Assembly: GCA_963663135.2 (NCBI GenBank)
Contig: CAXXRM010000005.1
Coordinates: 2,108,001 to 2,172,000 of the forward strand
Direction of reading: 5' to 3'
Length of the DNA: 64,000 bases
Source: Io17-Chloro-G2 sp963663135
GTDB taxonomy: Bacteria > Chloroflexota > Dehalococcoidia > Lucifugimonadales > UBA3495
In this document: one piece after another, positions 8,616 to 17,470 of the stretch
Position numbering within the stretch: the stretch's first letter is position 1
Layout of the letters: every line of letters begins with the position of its first letter
The notes under the pieces: generated by a model
Told to the model about the DNA's origin: nothing
What the model saw: only the letters and a program-made list of their open reading frames with translations
The model's database searches: none
Made by a program: the position numbers and the translations under genes

Positions 8616-8740
8616 ACCTTATTTTCATAATAATGACGGGGGGTAGGAGCGGTCGGGAAAAAGACGATCAGGCATCACTTCGATGCAAGATTCTCCCGTT
8701 ACGTCAAAAAGCGTTCGCCGGGTGCGCTGGATCATGATGC

Positions 8741-8769
8741 TTGACGAGAATCACCAATCATATTAGATT
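8741..8769 (+). promoter_or_regulatory. Promoter of the first double-cupin gene
   Basis: TTGACG (8741-8746), 17-bp spacer, TAGATT (8764-8769). The arrangement TTGAC-N13-CATATTAG is repeated exactly in front of the second cupin gene (9952-9980), which argues that both are real and co-regulated. Confidence 0.55.
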
Positions 8770-8870
8770 AGCAACGTTCTATCTCAGGCACGCTCGGGCA
8801 CACTGAGGCCCGGGTCAAGTCCTGACAGCTTCATTCGCGGCAGGTTCATCTCAAGAAAAGGGAGTAGATT

Positions 8871-9905
8871 ATGGCTAACTTTTACGATTCTTGGCTAGGG
8901 TTCTGGGACGCTAGCAACGCCAACAAGAAAGCATCCCGCGCGGCGATACACGAAGAAGATCTCGAGTGGGTTGAAACCGACCAAGACTCCAGGGTTGCCC
9001 TTCTGGCCGCCCCGGAAAACGGTTTCGCCACCTGGGGTTCCGAGTACATGATCGGCGAAGTCAACCCCGGCTGGCACACCGGAAAGCACGAGCACGGCGA
9101 AGAGGCGATCTACATCCTGGAAGGCGAGGGGTTCAGCATAGTCAACGGCACCCGATACGAATGGGGCAAGGACAGTTGCCTGTGGATGCCTTTCGGGTCG
9201 CAACACCAGCACTTCAACACCGGCACCTCCGTGGTGCGCTACTTCTCCGCCATGGCCCTCCACATCGAGCACTGGATGGGCATGGGCAAGCTGGACCAGA
9301 TTTCGGTAAAGGGGCCCACCGACAACTACGAGGACGCCGAAGTTTCCACCTCCGGGTTCGACACTATGAACCGCCGCATTGTTCTCAGGAACGAGGACAC
9401 CGAGACTATCTTCGGCGGCGAGATAACTCCGCAGGAGTTGGAAGATATCACCGGAGAGGCCACGGCATACGAGCAGGCCGACCCCGTCAATCGCAGCTCC
9501 CTTCACGGTCACCGGGACTTCATCCGCCCGCTGATGGACCGCCCGGGGAAGAACGGCTTCCAGAACAAGGAAATCGAAATCAGCAACACCATGGGAGATG
9601 ACGTAGGGCACCACGGCGGGAAGCACGCCCACATGGAAGCGGTGCTTTACATCATCTCGGGCGAGGGTTACTCAGAGGTGGGCGACGAAAAAGTGCCGTG
9701 GAAGAAGGGCAGCTTGATCCACGTGCAGGGACCCCAGACTCCCCACCAGCACTTCAATACCAGCGACGAAAAGGTTGAGATGATAAGGGCCGCACCGGGA
9801 ATGCGGTTTAACTTCTTCCAGAATATTGCCAAGGAGCGGTTCCCGACCCTTTGGTACTCCCACCGGGGAATCAACGACTCCTCGGTAACCAGTCCCTGGA
9901 AATAG
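8871..9905 (+). CDS. Double-cupin (bicupin) domain protein, paralogue 1
   Basis: This 344-residue protein carries two cupin barrels. The first has motif 1 HTGKHEHGEEAIYILEGEG (residues ~64-82) and motif 2 PFGSQHQHFN (~105). The second has HHGGKHAHMEAVLYIISGEG (~243) and PQTPHQHFN (~285). The His/Glu ligands of a cupin metal site are present in both halves, so two metal centres are possible, as in gentisate 1,2-dioxygenase-type or oxalate-decarboxylase-type bicupins. The C-terminal YSHRGINDSS segment is shared with two nearby paralogues at 10064 and 12817. A strong terminator follows. The gene groups with tripartite-transporter genes, so an enzyme or binding protein for an imported organic acid or aromatic is the best guess. 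Confidence 0.85.
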   Translation: MANFYDSWLGFWDASNANKKASRAAIHEEDLEWVETDQDSRVALLAAPENGFATWGSEYMIGEVNPGWHTGKHEHGEEAIYILEGEGFSIVNGTRYEWGKDSCLWMPFGSQHQHFNTGTSVVRYFSAMALHIEHWMGMGKLDQISVKGPTDNYEDAEVSTSGFDTMNRRIVLRNEDTETIFGGEITPQELEDITGEATAYEQADPVNRSSLHGHRDFIRPLMDRPGKNGFQNKEIEISNTMGDDVGHHGGKHAHMEAVLYIISGEGYSEVGDEKVPWKKGSLIHVQGPQTPHQHFNTSDEKVEMIRAAPGMRFNFFQNIAKERFPTLWYSHRGINDSSVTSPWK

Positions 9906-9913
9906 GTCAGCCG

Positions 9914-9943
9914 GGGGCGGGGCAACTATGCCCCGCCCCTTTT
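9914..9943 (+). terminator. Rho-independent terminator after cupin 1
   Basis: GGGGCGGGGCA (9914-9924), loop ACTA, TGCCCCGCCCC (9929-9939), then TTTT. The 11-bp GC-rich perfect stem and T-run sit 8 bp after the stop codon. Confidence 0.92.
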
Positions 9944-9951
9944 GTTGCGGC

Positions 9952-9980
9952 TTGACAATGTAGCACATTCATATTAGCTT
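9952..9980 (+). promoter_or_regulatory. Promoter of the second double-cupin gene
   Basis: TTGACA (9952-9957), 17-bp spacer, TAGCTT (9975-9980). It shares TTGAC-N13-CATATTAG with the promoter at 8741. It comes directly after the terminator of cupin 1, so the two genes are separate transcription units. Confidence 0.55.
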
Positions 9981-10063
9981 ACCCATACTTTGCAACCTGG
10001 CGATAGTATTTATTTGAGCCGGAAATAAATCTTCCGCCGGAAGGAAAACGCAGGAGAGTAACA

Positions 10064-11080
10064 ATGCCCAATTTCTACGAAACATGGCAGGGATTCTGGG
10101 ATGCAAGCAACGAGGCGAAAGCCGCGGCCCGGGCGGTGATCCATGAAGATGAATTGGAATGGGTTGAAACCGATCAGGACTGCCGGGTTGCCTTGATGGC
10201 CTCCCAGGACAATGGATTCGCCACCTGGGGCTCCGAATACATCATGTCGGAGATCGACCCCGGCTGGCACACCGGCAAGCACGAACACGGCGAAGAAGCC
10301 ATTTACATTGTGGAAGGTGAAGGCTTCAGCATAGTCAACGGCGTCAAATACGATTGGAACAAGGGCAGTTGTCTCTGGATGCCCTTCGGCTCCCAACACC
10401 AGCACTTTAACACCGGGACCGAGACGGTCCGTTACTTCTCCGCCATGGCGTTGCACCTGGAACACTGGATGGGCATGGGCAAGCTGGACCAGTTGGAAAT
10501 CAAGGGTCCCACCGACCAGTACGACGACGCCACCGCGTCCACCACCGGCTTCGATGAATTGAACCGGCGGATTTGTTTCCGCAGGGAAGACCAGGAAGAG
10601 TTCACCCTGGACGACCTGGACCCCAACGAGGTTGAAGAAATTTCCGGGGAGCCCATGACCATCGACCCGGACGGCCCACGCCCAACCGAGATGTCAACCC
10701 GGGGCCACCGCGACTTCATGCGCCCCCTGATGGACCGTCCCGGCAAAAACGGGTTCCAGAACAAGGAAATCGAAATCAGCAACACCATGGGCGACCAGGT
10801 AGGGCATCACGGCGGCAAACACGCCCACATGGAAGCGGTGCTGCTAATGTTGGATGGCGAAGGCTATTCCGAGGTTGGCGGGGTCAAGGTTCCCTGGAAG
10901 AAAGGCAGCCTCCTGCACGTGCAGGGGCCGCAAACTCCTCACCAACATTTCAACACCGGAGACATACGCTGTGAAATGCTCCGGGCGGCCCCGGGCATCC
11001 GGTTCAACTTCTTCCAGAGCCTTGCCAAAGAGCGCTTCCCTTATCTGTGGTTCTCCCATCGCGGCATCAACCGGGACTAG
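10064..11080 (+). CDS. Double-cupin domain protein, paralogue 2
   Basis: A close paralogue (338 residues) of the proteins at 8871 and 12817, with the same two cupin barrels: HTGKHEHGEEAIYIVEGEG and PFGSQHQHFN in the first, HHGGKHAHMEAVLLMLDGEG and PQTPHQHFN in the second. The middle linker differs (FTLDDLDPNEVEEISGEPM), while the N-terminal WVETDQD segment and the barrel cores are nearly identical. Divergence concentrated between the barrels suggests a change of partner or regulation more than of chemistry. AGGAGAG precedes the ATG at good spacing. It is followed after 144 bp by the binding lipoprotein gene. Confidence 0.85.
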   Translation: MPNFYETWQGFWDASNEAKAAARAVIHEDELEWVETDQDCRVALMASQDNGFATWGSEYIMSEIDPGWHTGKHEHGEEAIYIVEGEGFSIVNGVKYDWNKGSCLWMPFGSQHQHFNTGTETVRYFSAMALHLEHWMGMGKLDQLEIKGPTDQYDDATASTTGFDELNRRICFRREDQEEFTLDDLDPNEVEEISGEPMTIDPDGPRPTEMSTRGHRDFMRPLMDRPGKNGFQNKEIEISNTMGDQVGHHGGKHAHMEAVLLMLDGEGYSEVGGVKVPWKKGSLLHVQGPQTPHQHFNTGDIRCEMLRAAPGIRFNFFQSLAKERFPYLWFSHRGINRD

Positions 11081-11224
11081 CTCGTATCCAAATTTGGCGG
11101 GTTCGCCAGATGGGGCGCGGGTAGACTGTCAACCTGATTGACAACGGCCCCGAAAAAACAGATGGAATTTCCCGTAGACACGAAAGGCCCGGACTCAGAT
11201 TCTAAAGAAACGGAGGTATCGGCC

Positions 11225-12637
11225 GTGAGCCGCTTGCGAACATGCTTCCCACGTGGCGTTTTGCTACCTGTAGCCTTGGCCCTGATCTGGTTGGCCGCCG
11301 CCTGCGGCGGCTCAGACACCCCTGCCGCGCCCGCCGCTCCGGCAACACAGGCGCCGGTTGAACAGCCCGCCGGATTGTCCGCCGAAGATGTCCAGAAAAT
11401 GCTGGAGGAGGTCCGGGCCGAATCTGCTTCTGCCGGACTGTCGGAAGAAGACGTCCAGAAGTTAGTGGCGGAACGGGTTGCCGAAGCCGAAGCCAAAGCA
11501 ATGGAACAAGTCAAGGCCATGGAAGCCAAGGCCATGGCGGATGCCAAAGCCGCGGAAGCCCAGGCCATGGCATCCGCCGGTGAGGAACCGTACTACAAGG
11601 GTAAGACCATCCGGGTAATCGCCAACCACCCGCCGGGCGGCGGCGCAGACCTCAACGCCCGGGCCGTAGCCCGCCACATCGGCCGGTTCATCCCGGGCAA
11701 CCCCAAGACCGTGGTATTGAACAAGGTCGGCGGGGCCAGCCTGGTGGGGGCCCACTATGTTTGGAACGCCAAGCCCGACGGGTATACCATCGGCGTTTTC
11801 ACCGGCGTGAACCCCGTGACCCAAATCGTGAGAGAGGGCGTGCAGTTCAACCTGTTGGAGTTCCCCTCCCTGGGCGGCCTTCAAATCCGGCCTTTTGTCT
11901 GGTACATCCGGGGCGACGCGCCCTACCGGCGGATTCAAGACGCCATTGGAAAGGGGTCGGACCCCAACGCTCCCAGGTTCACCAACGGCCAGGACAATAT
12001 CTGTCAAGCCCCCACCGCCAGAGGCAGGTTCCTGAAAGACGTCTTGGACTTGCCCATGGACATCAAGTACGCGCTCCCCGGCGGCCGGGTGCCCACCATG
12101 CAACAGTTGGAACGGAACGACATTCAGGCCAGGGGCGCCGGAATGTGGTACACCCTGGCCCGGGACCGTCCCGGCTGGCAGGTTGACGACACCGGCGGCA
12201 ACGGCCCCGACGCGTTCATCCAGATTTTCTTCAACGGTACGCTTCCGGAGTTGCAACTGCGCCACAATGGCGCCATAGACGTGCCGGAGGACACCATGCA
12301 GATTATCGACTTGCTTGACGAGGAACAGGAAAGGATATGGAGAATTCTCTCCATCCCCAACTCGTCGCTGTACCGGGCGTCGTTTGCGCCTCCTGGTACA
12401 CCCGATGAGTTGCTCCAGATTCTGAGGGACGCCATGGGCCAAATGGTGCAGGACCCCGAGTTCCTGGCCGACTACGGCAAGATACTTTCCGGGGATGAGG
12501 TGACACCCACTCCGGGTGAGGAAATGATGGAGCAATACGAGGCCGCCCTGGGCGACGCGGAGTTTACGGCCGGCATATTCTCTAAGTACCTGCCCGAGTG
12601 TGAGTTCCCAGGCCTGCAGAAACTAATGGGGAATTAA
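11225..12637 (+). CDS. Tripartite tricarboxylate transporter (TctC/Bug-like) binding lipoprotein
   Basis: The 470-residue product starts with a lipoprotein signal ending in the lipobox LAAAC (residues ~22-26). An Ala/Pro-rich linker and an unusual charged, Ala-rich helical stretch (about residues 50-120, with AEAEAKAMEQVKAMEAKAM) follow, predicted as coiled coil. The rest resembles the Bug/TctC fold: YYKGKTIRVIANHPPGGGADLNARAVARHI is the typical first strand and glycine-rich loop, with VGGASLVGA after it. I chose GTG 11225 because GGAGG lies 9 bases upstream; the longer frame from 11138 would put 29 residues before the signal peptide. It should capture a carboxylate or related solute for the permease at 13916. 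Confidence 0.82.
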   Translation: MSRLRTCFPRGVLLPVALALIWLAAACGGSDTPAAPAAPATQAPVEQPAGLSAEDVQKMLEEVRAESASAGLSEEDVQKLVAERVAEAEAKAMEQVKAMEAKAMADAKAAEAQAMASAGEEPYYKGKTIRVIANHPPGGGADLNARAVARHIGRFIPGNPKTVVLNKVGGASLVGAHYVWNAKPDGYTIGVFTGVNPVTQIVREGVQFNLLEFPSLGGLQIRPFVWYIRGDAPYRRIQDAIGKGSDPNAPRFTNGQDNICQAPTARGRFLKDVLDLPMDIKYALPGGRVPTMQQLERNDIQARGAGMWYTLARDRPGWQVDDTGGNGPDAFIQIFFNGTLPELQLRHNGAIDVPEDTMQIIDLLDEEQERIWRILSIPNSSLYRASFAPPGTPDELLQILRDAMGQMVQDPEFLADYGKILSGDEVTPTPGEEMMEQYEAALGDAEFTAGIFSKYLPECEFPGLQKLMGN

Positions 12638-12816
12638 GCCTCTTCGTAATACGATGACAGGGGCCATGCCCACGGGTTGACGGTGGAGGTTTTCGAAGTG
12701 AGCGCCTGAGGCTACGTGTTTCGGGCGCTTGCCGTATATGATAAAGCGCGGAGAACGGTTTTAACTGGAAATACTCCGCCAATATTGAGCCAAGGCAGCA
12801 CGAGAAGGAGTACGAG

Positions 12817-13854
12817 ATGGCTAACTTCTACGATGATTGGATAGGATTCTGGGACAAGGGCAACGAGGCGAAAGCGGAAGCCAGGACGTCGATTCACGAA
12901 GAGGAACTGGAGTGGGTCGAAACCGACCAGGATTTCCGGGTGGCCTTGATGGCCGCTCCCGAAAACGGCTTTGCGACCTGGGGCTCTGAGTATTTGATCT
13001 CCGAGATACCCCCAGGTTGGCACAGCGGCGAACACGAGCATGGCGAAGAAGCCATTTATATAGTGGAAGGCGAGGGCTTCAGCATCGTCAACGGCGTCAA
13101 ATACGAGTGGAACAAACACAGTGTGCTCTGGATGCCCTTCGGCTCTCGGCACCAGCACTTCAACACCGGGACCGAGACGGTCAGGTACTTCTCCGCCATG
13201 GCCCTGCACATCGAGCATTGGATGGGTATGGGCAAGCTGGACCAGATTTCGTTGAAGGGGCCCACGGATAACTATGAGGACGCCGAAGTTTCCACCACCG
13301 GGTTCGATGCCCTTAACCGCCGTATTTCCCTGCGGGAGGAAGAGCAGGTAGAGATTACGCTGGACGACGTGTCCGCGGAAGAGATGGCAGAGATCAGCGG
13401 TGAGGCCACGGCTATAGATCCTGACGGCGTCCGCCCCACCCAGATGACGCAGCACGGCCACCGGGACTTTACCCGGCGCCTCATGGACCGGGATGGCAAG
13501 AACGGGTTCCAAAACAAAGAGGTCGAAATCAGCACCCTGATGGGAGACCAGGTAGGCCACCACGGGGGCAAACACGCCCACATGGAAGCGGTGCTTTACA
13601 TGGTGAACGGCCAAGGTTATTCAGAGGTAGGCGGGGTGAAGGTGCCTTGGAAGAAGGGCAGCTTGATTCACGTTCAAGGACCCCAGACTCCCCACCAGCA
13701 TTTCAACACCGGGAACGAAAGGGTTGAGATGCTCCGGGCGGCGCCGGGAATGCGCTTCAACTTCATGCAGCCGATTGCCAAGGAGCGGTTCCCCTACCTG
13801 TGGTTCACTCACCGGGGGGTCAACGATTCGTCGGTAACCAACCCCTGGGCGTAG
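12817..13854 (+). CDS. Double-cupin domain protein, paralogue 3
   Basis: The third paralogue (345 residues) of the double-cupin family in this cluster. Barrel motifs are HSGEHEHGEEAIYIVEGEG and PFGSRHQHFN, then HHGGKHAHMEAVLYMVNGQG and PQTPHQHFN. The C-terminus (THRGVNDSSVTNPWA) is most like paralogue 1, and the linker TLDDVSAEEMAEISGEA is most like paralogue 2. It lies between the binding-protein gene and the permease gene of the tripartite system, with only 61 bp to the latter, so it is probably co-transcribed with the transporter. AAGGAG lies 9 bases before the ATG. Confidence 0.86.
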   Translation: MANFYDDWIGFWDKGNEAKAEARTSIHEEELEWVETDQDFRVALMAAPENGFATWGSEYLISEIPPGWHSGEHEHGEEAIYIVEGEGFSIVNGVKYEWNKHSVLWMPFGSRHQHFNTGTETVRYFSAMALHIEHWMGMGKLDQISLKGPTDNYEDAEVSTTGFDALNRRISLREEEQVEITLDDVSAEEMAEISGEATAIDPDGVRPTQMTQHGHRDFTRRLMDRDGKNGFQNKEVEISTLMGDQVGHHGGKHAHMEAVLYMVNGQGYSEVGGVKVPWKKGSLIHVQGPQTPHQHFNTGNERVEMLRAAPGMRFNFMQPIAKERFPYLWFTHRGVNDSSVTNPWA

Positions 13855-13915
13855 GTTGTCTGGGCGGCGATCCAAGACAGAACTCATAGAGTAGCTCTCC
13901 AGGGAGGAACCTTCC

Positions 13916-16114
13916 GTGGTCGACTACATAAGCGCCTTGGGTTTCCTGGGAGATCCCACCTACTGGCTCGTGCTAATCGCGGCCGTCGGTTTGGCGGGAG
14001 CAGCCGGGTTGATCCCTGGAATCGGCACGACCACCATCGCCGCCATAGCCATACCCCTCCTGGTTTTCAATGTGTCCGACCCGGTCATTGCCCTCACCTT
14101 CTTGGCGGCCCTAGGCGGAGTAAACAACACCTTGGACTCGGTCCCGGCGATACTGCTGGGTTACCCCGGCGCCGCTACCCAGGTGACATTCCTGGAAGGG
14201 CACCAGTTGGCCATGCGCGGCCAAGCGGCCTACACGCTCGGCGCAGTCTATGCAGTTTCGGCCATAGGCGGCGTCGTTGGCGCAGTAGTCCTTTTGATAA
14301 CCATGCCCTTCCTCCGGCCGGTACTGGTGCGGTTCTCCTTCCCGGAAATTGCCGCCATGGCGCTGTTCGGCGTGCTGATGGTGTCGGTGCTCAGCAGGGG
14401 AGCGATGCTGAAGGGCCTGGTATCCGGCCTGACAGGCATTCTGATTGGCACCGCCGGCATATCCTTCATCGCCGGCGACTCCAGGTTCGACTTGGGCACC
14501 CTTTACCTGTATGAAGGCTTCCCCCTCATTCCCACGCTAATCGGCGTCTTTGCCCTGCCAGAGTTGATTGACCTGACCATGCGGGGGCAGGCGATTTCCC
14601 CGCCGGGCAGCGTTTCCACCGCCGAGGTCATGCGGGGCGCCCGCTACGGCTTAAGCCAGTGGAGGATGACCCTGAGGCAGAGTCTCTTCGGCGTCTTCTT
14701 AGGGGCCGTTCCGGGTATTGGAAGCGCCGTGGTGGACTGGTTGGCATACGCCTTTGGTATCGGTTTCGCCAAGGACAAGACCACCTTTGGCAAAGGGAAC
14801 ATCGACGGGGTGCTGTTTGCCGAATCGGCCCAGAACTCCAAGGAAGGCGGCCAGGCCATCCCCACCCTTGCCTTCGGCGTGCCCGGCGGCACCGCTTGGG
14901 CCATTGTTCTGGCCGCGATGCTTATCTACGGGGTCACCCCCGGGCTGGGAATGTTGGGAACGCACCTCAACATCACCCTCTCCCTGGTGGTGACGCTGGC
15001 CTTGGGCAACCTGCTGATCACCATGCTGGGGCTGGTGTTTACCGGCCAGATTGCCAAGCTGACCCTGGTGCCCTACCCCCTTTTGGCTGCGGCACTCATC
15101 CCGCTGGTGTTCATAGCGGCTTACCAGACCACCAATAGCTGGGGAGACATTATGACCGTGTGCGGGATGACGATCTTGGGGCTGACCATGAAATGGTTGG
15201 GATGGCCCCGTCCTCCCCTGATTCTGGGGTTCATCCTAGGTCCGATTATCGAGCGCAACTTGTGGCCTTCAGTGCAGGTGTGGGGCTTCGGAATGATTAT
15301 CCGCCCCATATCCATGACCTTGGTGGTCCTGGGTGTTCTGGCGGTTGTCTACATGACCAAGGCAATGGGACGGGGCGGCGCAGCGGCCACCGCAGTGGCG
15401 TCTTCTGAGTTGAGCGAGGAGCTTGCTGCGGCTGGCGCCATCGCCGGCGATGCTCCCCCCGGACTATCCGCCGCTGATGTCACGCCCTCCGGGGACGGGA
15501 ACCCTGCAGCCGCCCAAGTGGGCTCCGGCGATGCCCCTATGGGCGGTCCCGCCGTTGGGGGGGCGGCGGTCGCCGCCGCGACGCCAGCGGGAGGACTCTT
15601 GGGGCTGAGGATGCCGTCCCTGAACTTCACCTGGCACTGGGAGGTAATCTTCCCCGCGTTGCTCTTGGCGATAGCCGTATGGGCGTTGATAGAGGCTCAA
15701 AGCTTTGCCATTGCTTCCAGCAAGTTCCTGCCCACCTGGATGGCGCTCTTGATAATTCCCTTGTTGGTGATGCAGATTATCGGACGCCTGTTTAGCCCCC
15801 ATGCCCAAGGCGAAATCATGGACTTAGGAATGCGCACCGGCACCGGGTTCGACGCTTTCAAGCGGCTGGCTTACGTCTTTTCCTGGTTGGCGGGTTACAT
15901 CCTTGCCATTGGCATTTTCGGCATGGAATACGCGTCCATAGCGTTCGCATTCGGTTTCGCCGTTTTCACGCTTGACTGGGATTGGCCCAAGAAGCTATGG
16001 AGCGTTTTACCGGCAGCGATCATAGCCGCAGTTATCTTCGGGTTTTTCAACCCGGTTATGTTCACCCAGTGGCCGGATTTGATCATTGTGAACTTCTTCA
16101 GGGGGCTGGGATGA
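13916..16114 (+). CDS. Fused TctA-TctB tripartite tricarboxylate transporter permease
   Basis: The first ~485 residues are a TctA large permease with its conserved motifs (GLIPGIGTTTIAAIAIPLL near 30, GVNNTLDSVPAILLGYPGA near 65, VPGIGSAVVDWLAYAFG near 265, GGQAIPTLAFGVPGG near 320) and about 12 membrane segments. A low-complexity Ala/Gly/Pro linker of ~80 residues follows. The last ~150 residues carry about four to five more hydrophobic helices typical of the small TctB subunit. TctA and TctB are normally separate genes, so this is a fusion of the two membrane subunits. The start is GTG with AGGGAGG upstream. It pairs with the binding lipoprotein at 11225 to import a carboxylic acid using an ion gradient. 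Confidence 0.88.
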   Translation: MVDYISALGFLGDPTYWLVLIAAVGLAGAAGLIPGIGTTTIAAIAIPLLVFNVSDPVIALTFLAALGGVNNTLDSVPAILLGYPGAATQVTFLEGHQLAMRGQAAYTLGAVYAVSAIGGVVGAVVLLITMPFLRPVLVRFSFPEIAAMALFGVLMVSVLSRGAMLKGLVSGLTGILIGTAGISFIAGDSRFDLGTLYLYEGFPLIPTLIGVFALPELIDLTMRGQAISPPGSVSTAEVMRGARYGLSQWRMTLRQSLFGVFLGAVPGIGSAVVDWLAYAFGIGFAKDKTTFGKGNIDGVLFAESAQNSKEGGQAIPTLAFGVPGGTAWAIVLAAMLIYGVTPGLGMLGTHLNITLSLVVTLALGNLLITMLGLVFTGQIAKLTLVPYPLLAAALIPLVFIAAYQTTNSWGDIMTVCGMTILGLTMKWLGWPRPPLILGFILGPIIERNLWPSVQVWGFGMIIRPISMTLVVLGVLAVVYMTKAMGRGGAAATAVASSELSEELAAAGAIAGDAPPGLSAADVTPSGDGNPAAAQVGSGDAPMGGPAVGGAAVAAATPAGGLLGLRMPSLNFTWHWEVIFPALLLAIAVWALIEAQSFAIASSKFLPTWMALLIIPLLVMQIIGRLFSPHAQGEIMDLGMRTGTGFDAFKRLAYVFSWLAGYILAIGIFGMEYASIAFAFGFAVFTLDWDWPKKLWSVLPAAIIAAVIFGFFNPVMFTQWPDLIIVNFFRGLG

Positions 16115-16308
16115 TTCGCCCGGTGCCCGTGGAGGGGATTAGGACCCGGATTGCCGGCCGGAGCAGGTTGCGTCCGGGCCTGCCAACAGCTAATATTCTC
16201 GCTGGCGGTTGACCCCTCCGGGAAGAACGGAAGACTGGAAGGGTAGATACCCGCCCTGACGCATCGCAAGCGCGGAATAATCGGGTAAATCAACTATGGA
16301 GAGTGGCA

Positions 16309-16914
16309 ATGCGTAATACTCGGATAACCAGCCTAGTGGTGGCCGTGTCGGCCCTGGCAGTTGCCCTGACTATCGGCGTAGTTGCGGTGATCGGTTCCGC
16401 ATCGGCCCAGGAAGAACCCGAGCGGAGAGCGCCCAGTGTATCCGTCTTTCCCACGGTGGCGAAATTGCACAGCTCAACCAGCCTCGTGGTAGCCGCAACG
16501 GGCTTCGCGCCGGGTGAGGAGTTAAGGTTCCTCCTGGAAGACGCCCACGGAGTAACCAGCGACATCAGCGGATGGCTGGTTACCCACGAAGGGGAATTTG
16601 AGGACGAGCAGGGTACCGCTCCGGCAACGGCCAACGCCGCCGGGAGCTTTGCCGGAAGGTTCCCCATGGGCCGGTTCGAGAGAAACGGAGCGGAAGGCGC
16701 CTGGGGCATTATCGTAATGAACGCCGATTATTCCGAAGTTTTGGCTTCCACGCCGCTGGTGTTTTGTGACCCGGACGGGCGGTCCCGGGTAGGAATCTAC
16801 AAAAGAGGAGCCCCCGATTACGTGAAAAATCCCGACGACCCGAGGCCCGCACGCTTTTGCAGTGAGCTGTTTGAGTATCCGGAACGCCCTGCAATGGAAG
16901 GTTCTGGAGGTTAA
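16309..16914 (+). CDS. Secreted protein of unknown function
   Basis: This 201-residue protein starts with a clear Sec signal peptide (hydrophobic core LVVAVSALAVALTIGVVAVIG, cleavage likely after ASA near residue 35). The mature part contains a short beta-rich domain with SSTSLVVAATGFAPGEELRFLL, resembling the bacterial Ig-like or 'GF.PGE.v' segments of exported proteins. Two Cys near residues 147 and 185 could form a disulfide outside the cell. I do not recognise a specific family. ATG 16309 is preferred over GTG 16303 because GGAGAG sits 6-11 bases upstream. It lies 195 bp after the transporter permease gene. Confidence 0.65.
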   Translation: MRNTRITSLVVAVSALAVALTIGVVAVIGSASAQEEPERRAPSVSVFPTVAKLHSSTSLVVAATGFAPGEELRFLLEDAHGVTSDISGWLVTHEGEFEDEQGTAPATANAAGSFAGRFPMGRFERNGAEGAWGIIVMNADYSEVLASTPLVFCDPDGRSRVGIYKRGAPDYVKNPDDPRPARFCSELFEYPERPAMEGSGG

Positions 16915-17470
16915 TGGCGGCACGGGCATGGGCCAGCAACGTTGGGTCAATGCTCCGTTCAAGTGTTTGATTTGAAACTAATGAACACCGAGTCCGCCGT
17001 TTTTGCGGCTATGGTCGCCCGAACCAAGGGCAGGCGGCGGCTCGGTCTCAACCCGAAGATCCACCAACCCCAAGGGTATTGTCCAGGGCATAAAGTCCGA
17101 GTGAGGTCCGCCCGGGGGCGGTTTCCCGCTTCGACCAGGAGGTTGATTGAGGACACCTCTAAACCGAAACCAGAATCCCCAATGCGGATTACCGGGGTTC
17201 AAAAGGGATTGATATTCCGGTGGGCTTGCTCCAAAGGTCGATTGACCTTCCCCTGCTGACAATTCCCCTGCCCACCGTTGTACCCACTTACCGACCCTTT
17301 CCCAGCCCCACCCGCGCACCAGCCCCGGTTTCGACCGAAGCCGCTTCCACTGAACCAGGAGTTCAACCGGCGTCCAAGCGAACATCAATAGAACCCGCAT
17401 TCCAAGGCAATCCACGCACTTGTCCACAATTTCGCACGGTTTCCCGGCGCCAAGACGCAGGAGGTTTGAA
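16915..17470. other. Intergenic stretch without a convincing gene
   Basis: About 555 bp separate the secreted protein from the hydrolase. Short frames exist (for example 16942-17259 and 17220-17474 on the plus strand), but their composition is Pro/Arg-rich without recognisable motifs or ribosome binding sites. One short part (17270-17400) encodes a Pro/Thr/Ser-rich string like the lipoprotein linkers elsewhere in the window and might be a decayed fragment. Confidence 0.4.

Larger units (their letters stand above)
7198..8619 (+). mobile_element. IS110-family insertion sequence
   Basis: The element is about 1.4 kb. The boundaries are inferred because the left flank ends in ATGAAAATG (7189-7197) and the right flank starts with TATTTTCAT (8620-8628). 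Joined, these rebuild the palindromic repeat seen intact at 7129-7149. The left non-coding end is about 190 nt and the right end only a few bases after the stop codon, which is the IS110-group arrangement. IS110 elements lack terminal inverted repeats and often target REP-type palindromes, which matches what is seen. The exact crossover bases cannot be fixed to better than about 3 bp. Confidence 0.75.
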
